Shown here: piece by piece, positions 63,826-64,000 of the stretch | Numbering within the stretch: position 1 is the first letter of the stretch | Layout of the letters: each line of letters starts with the position of its first letter | Assembly (NCBI GenBank): GCA_028875575.1 | Contig: JAPPDF010000101.1 | Coordinates: 38,129 to 102,128 of the forward strand | Reading direction: 5' to 3' | DNA: 64,000 bases | Source: Acidobacteriota bacterium | GTDB taxonomy: Bacteria; Acidobacteriota; Terriglobia; Versatilivoradales; Versatilivoraceae | Translations under genes and position numbers: made by a program | Notes under the pieces: generated by a model | The model's input: only the letters and a program-made list of their open reading frames with translations | The model's database searches: none | Told to the model about the DNA's origin: nothing

Positions 63826-63924
63826 GATGTTTCACCTCCCACAGAACAAAGGGTCCAATTATAGCGGACTGGCCCCGAAGAGGAGACGGGAGCGAGCTGA
63901 CAGCAAACCGTTAAGAAATGCGGA

Positions 63925-64000
63925 CTAGGGCGCATTTCTCACCAGCGGGCATGATCATGGCGCAGGAATTTTCCCTTCAGCGCGTGCTCGCGACCGAAGA
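63925..64000. mobile_element. Family C element, copy 4 (cut by window end)
   Basis: Starts CTAGGGCGCATTTCTCACC and continues into GGGCATGATCATGG and the CCCTTCAGCGCG hairpin arm, as in copy 3. Immediately before it is GAAATGCGGACTAG, which looks like the end of another element. Confidence 0.75.

Noticed and set aside
1..64000. tRNA, rRNA or riboswitch
   Set aside because: I saw no conserved tRNA arms, rRNA segments or known riboswitch consensus, but reading by eye could miss one; a covariance-model scan would decide.

Overview
The window is high-GC, gene-dense bacterial chromosome with 49 supported protein genes (one cut by the left edge). I saw no rRNA, tRNA, CRISPR array, prophage or autonomous transposase gene. 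Gene content suggests Acidobacteriota or a close relative: a secreted von Willebrand-type protein of the 'VWFA-related acidobacterial' kind (44805-45698), a DUF1501/DUF1549 secreted-protein operon, LysW-type lysine or arginine genes (lysK, lysJ) and many Tat or Sec exported proteins with FG-GAP, PPC or GMC domains. The phylum is an inference from family content only.

Layout. 1-9447: a class A penicillin-binding protein (partial), an L-2-hydroxyglutarate oxidase-type FAD enzyme, a class III aminotransferase, a Tat-exported GMC oxidoreductase pair, a small ABM-fold protein and a NupC nucleoside transporter. 9872-12610: class I fructose-bisphosphate aldolase and ATP-type PEP carboxykinase. 12901-17763: a metal-site-deficient M29-like protein, a LarA-like protein, a VapBC-type pair, two orphan antitoxin-like genes and a DapA-family lyase whose 5' end abuts a repeat. 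18119-36249: secreted catabolic region with a 14-repeat FG-GAP protein, two TIM-barrel glycosidase-like proteins, a CocE/S15 hydrolase and a six-gene minus-strand operon (34856 to 24996). 37096-41701: sulfate assimilation, with cysK-rrf2 divergent from cysH-cysD-cysN around a shared regulatory region rich in TGACTA-type sites. 41800-45698: SDR, class IV aminotransferase, RodZ-like and VWFA proteins. 45830-47907: a minimal bacterial microcompartment pair (one BMC-H shell protein and one CoA-acylating aldehyde dehydrogenase with a proline-rich tail). 47912-54644: surface-polysaccharide genes (methyltransferase with a repeat-built coiled coil, GT-C membrane protein, galE, GT2). 54914-63825: amidase, glnA, purE, purD, larE, lysK, lysJ.

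The most striking non-coding content is at least four families of small, apparently non-autonomous inverted-repeat elements: A (about 190 bp), B (273 bp), C (252 bp) and D (170 bp). In the three B copies a variable dinucleotide in the terminal repeat differs between copies but matches between the two arms of each copy. Three ends of B and C elements coincide exactly with TAG stop codons of neighbouring genes. Two inverted C copies bracket a glycosyltransferase gene.

The candidates for a little-described system are the two-gene microcompartment locus and the stop-codon-associated, arm-matched element families.
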